Shown here: piece after piece, positions 6,431-6,623 of the stretch
How the letters are laid out: every line of letters starts with the position of its first letter
Numbering within the stretch: position 1 is the first letter of the stretch
Assembly (NCBI GenBank): GCA_030615425.1
Contig: JAUWZG010000057.1
Location: 1-6,623, forward strand
DNA length: 6,623 bases
Reading direction: 5' to 3'
Origin: Dehalococcoidia bacterium
GTDB taxonomy: Bacteria; Chloroflexota; Dehalococcoidia; Dehalococcoidales; BS750m-G39
Position numbers and translations under genes: made by a program
The notes under the pieces: generated by a model
The model's database searches: none
Seen by the model: only the letters and a program-made list of their open reading frames with translations
What the model was told of the DNA's origin: nothing

Positions 6431-6466
6431 GCGTCAAGACCTAAGCCTAACTAGGTTTCATGACGC
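6431..6466. promoter_or_regulatory. Imperfect hairpin / possible operator in the divergent leader
   Basis: GCGTCA at 6431-6436 is the exact inverted complement of TGACGC at 6461-6466. Inside it ACCTA (6439-6443) pairs with TAGGT (6452-6456) around an 8-base loop, with a small asymmetric internal loop between the stems. It lies between the candidate minus-strand -10 box and the start of CoA-transferase A. It could be a repressor site or an RNA hairpin in the leader. The symmetry is seen directly; any function is inferred. No T-run follows it on either strand, so it is not an intrinsic terminator. Confidence 0.35.
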
Positions 6467-6479
6467 CAAGTGTTAGTGT

Positions 6480-6485
6480 ATTATA
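6480..6485 (-). promoter_or_regulatory. Candidate -10 box for the CoA-transferase/dehydrogenase/yqeB/xdhC cluster
   Basis: The minus strand reads a perfect TATAAT here. No good TTGACA-like -35 is found 16-18 bases upstream (the best hexamers there are CTGTAA and ACTGTA), and there is no extended TG, so an activator may be needed if this is real. A start about 7 bases downstream would give a leader of roughly 120 bases to ATG 6350, containing the hairpin at 6431-6466. On the plus strand the same AT-rich patch offers TATTAT or TATATT (6479-6487), which could serve the divergent kinase gene. Confidence 0.4.
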
Positions 6486-6515
6486 TTGAGTAGACATTGA
6501 ATTACAGTGAAAACA

Positions 6516-6623
6516 ATGATTATTAAAAACCGCCATAACCTGGCTACGACTGAGCTGAGAAACCGAGTTTTACAGATAATTGAAGCTGGTATTAGGCGAG
6601 TCCTTCCGCCAGATATCATGAGG
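6516..6623 (+). CDS. Probable glycerate 2-kinase (MOFRL/DUF4147 type), N-terminal fragment cut by window edge
   Basis: An open frame of 36 codons runs off the right edge: MIIKNRHNLATTELRN, then RVLQIIEAGIRRVLPPDIMR. The opening MIIKNR, a short linker, then a helix of the form LRxxxLxIIEAGIxxVLP matches the start of bacterial and archaeal type-2 glycerate kinases, which phosphorylate D-glycerate to 2-phosphoglycerate. The catalytic domains lie outside the window, so this rests on the N-terminus alone. The ATG at 6516 is preferred because family members begin at MIIKN. An in-frame GTG at 6507 would add MKT. No clear Shine-Dalgarno precedes either. It is divergent from the CoA-transferase cluster, with about 165 bases between the two chosen starts, and the two may share control sequences. 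Confidence 0.6.
   Translation, partial: MIIKNRHNLATTELRNRVLQIIEAGIRRVLPPDIMR

Noticed and set aside
6456..6484. TTTCAT-17-TATTAT as a sigma-70 promoter for the divergent kinase gene.
   Set aside because: The -35 element matches the consensus at only two of six positions. It is mentioned only as part of the AT-rich divergent region.
1..6623. Mobile element, CRISPR array, tRNA or riboswitch.
   Set aside because: No direct repeat arrays, transposase or integrase motifs, tRNA-like folds or conserved riboswitch cores were recognised by reading. Almost all of the window is coding.

Overview
The window looks like part of a bacterial chromosome of roughly balanced base composition. Genes are packed tightly in short operons, and ATG, GTG and TTG starts are all used. 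The contents are paired class III CoA-transferases, an acyl-CoA dehydrogenase, selenium/molybdenum hydroxylase maturation factors and an E1-like/MoaD pair. This suits an anaerobic or facultative organism that degrades organic acids. The style recalls Dehalococcoidia-type Chloroflexota or other subsurface anaerobes, but that is a weak guess from gene content only; there is no rRNA or other phylogenetic marker.

Layout. (1) Positions 1-857, plus strand: the 3' part of a ThiF/MoeB/HesA-type E1-like adenylyltransferase whose nucleotide-binding N-terminus lies left of the window, overlapping by 4 bases a MoaD/ThiS-family sulfur carrier that ends in Gly-Gly. (2) Positions 860-6350, minus strand: a compact five-gene cluster. 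In transcription order it is CoA-transferase A, CoA-transferase B, acyl-CoA dehydrogenase, YqeB-family protein and XdhC-family protein, with gaps of 5, 34, 2 and 11 bases. It converges on the moaD-like gene with only 2 bases between stop codons. (3) Positions about 6351-6515: a divergent control region with a perfect TATAAT on the minus strand and an imperfect hairpin. (4) Positions 6516-6623, plus strand: the first 36 codons of what is probably a glycerate 2-kinase.

How the genes may work together (inference). The two CoA-transferases could activate a carboxylic acid by moving CoA from a donor thioester, and the dehydrogenase would then introduce an alpha,beta double bond. This order resembles the BbsE-BbsF-BbsG logic of benzylsuccinate degradation, although nothing here fixes the substrate. 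The XdhC and YqeB homologues are maturation factors for molybdenum hydroxylases, and YqeB marks the selenium-dependent type. Their place in the same transcription unit suggests that a (seleno)molybdenum hydroxylase acts in the same pathway, but no hydroxylase subunit is in the window. The facing E1/MoaD pair is the sulfur-transfer part of pterin cofactor synthesis, so both strands share a Mo/W-cofactor theme.

No tRNA, rRNA, CRISPR array, insertion sequence or clear intrinsic terminator was seen. The only stretch without a confident gene is the roughly 165 bases at 6351-6515.
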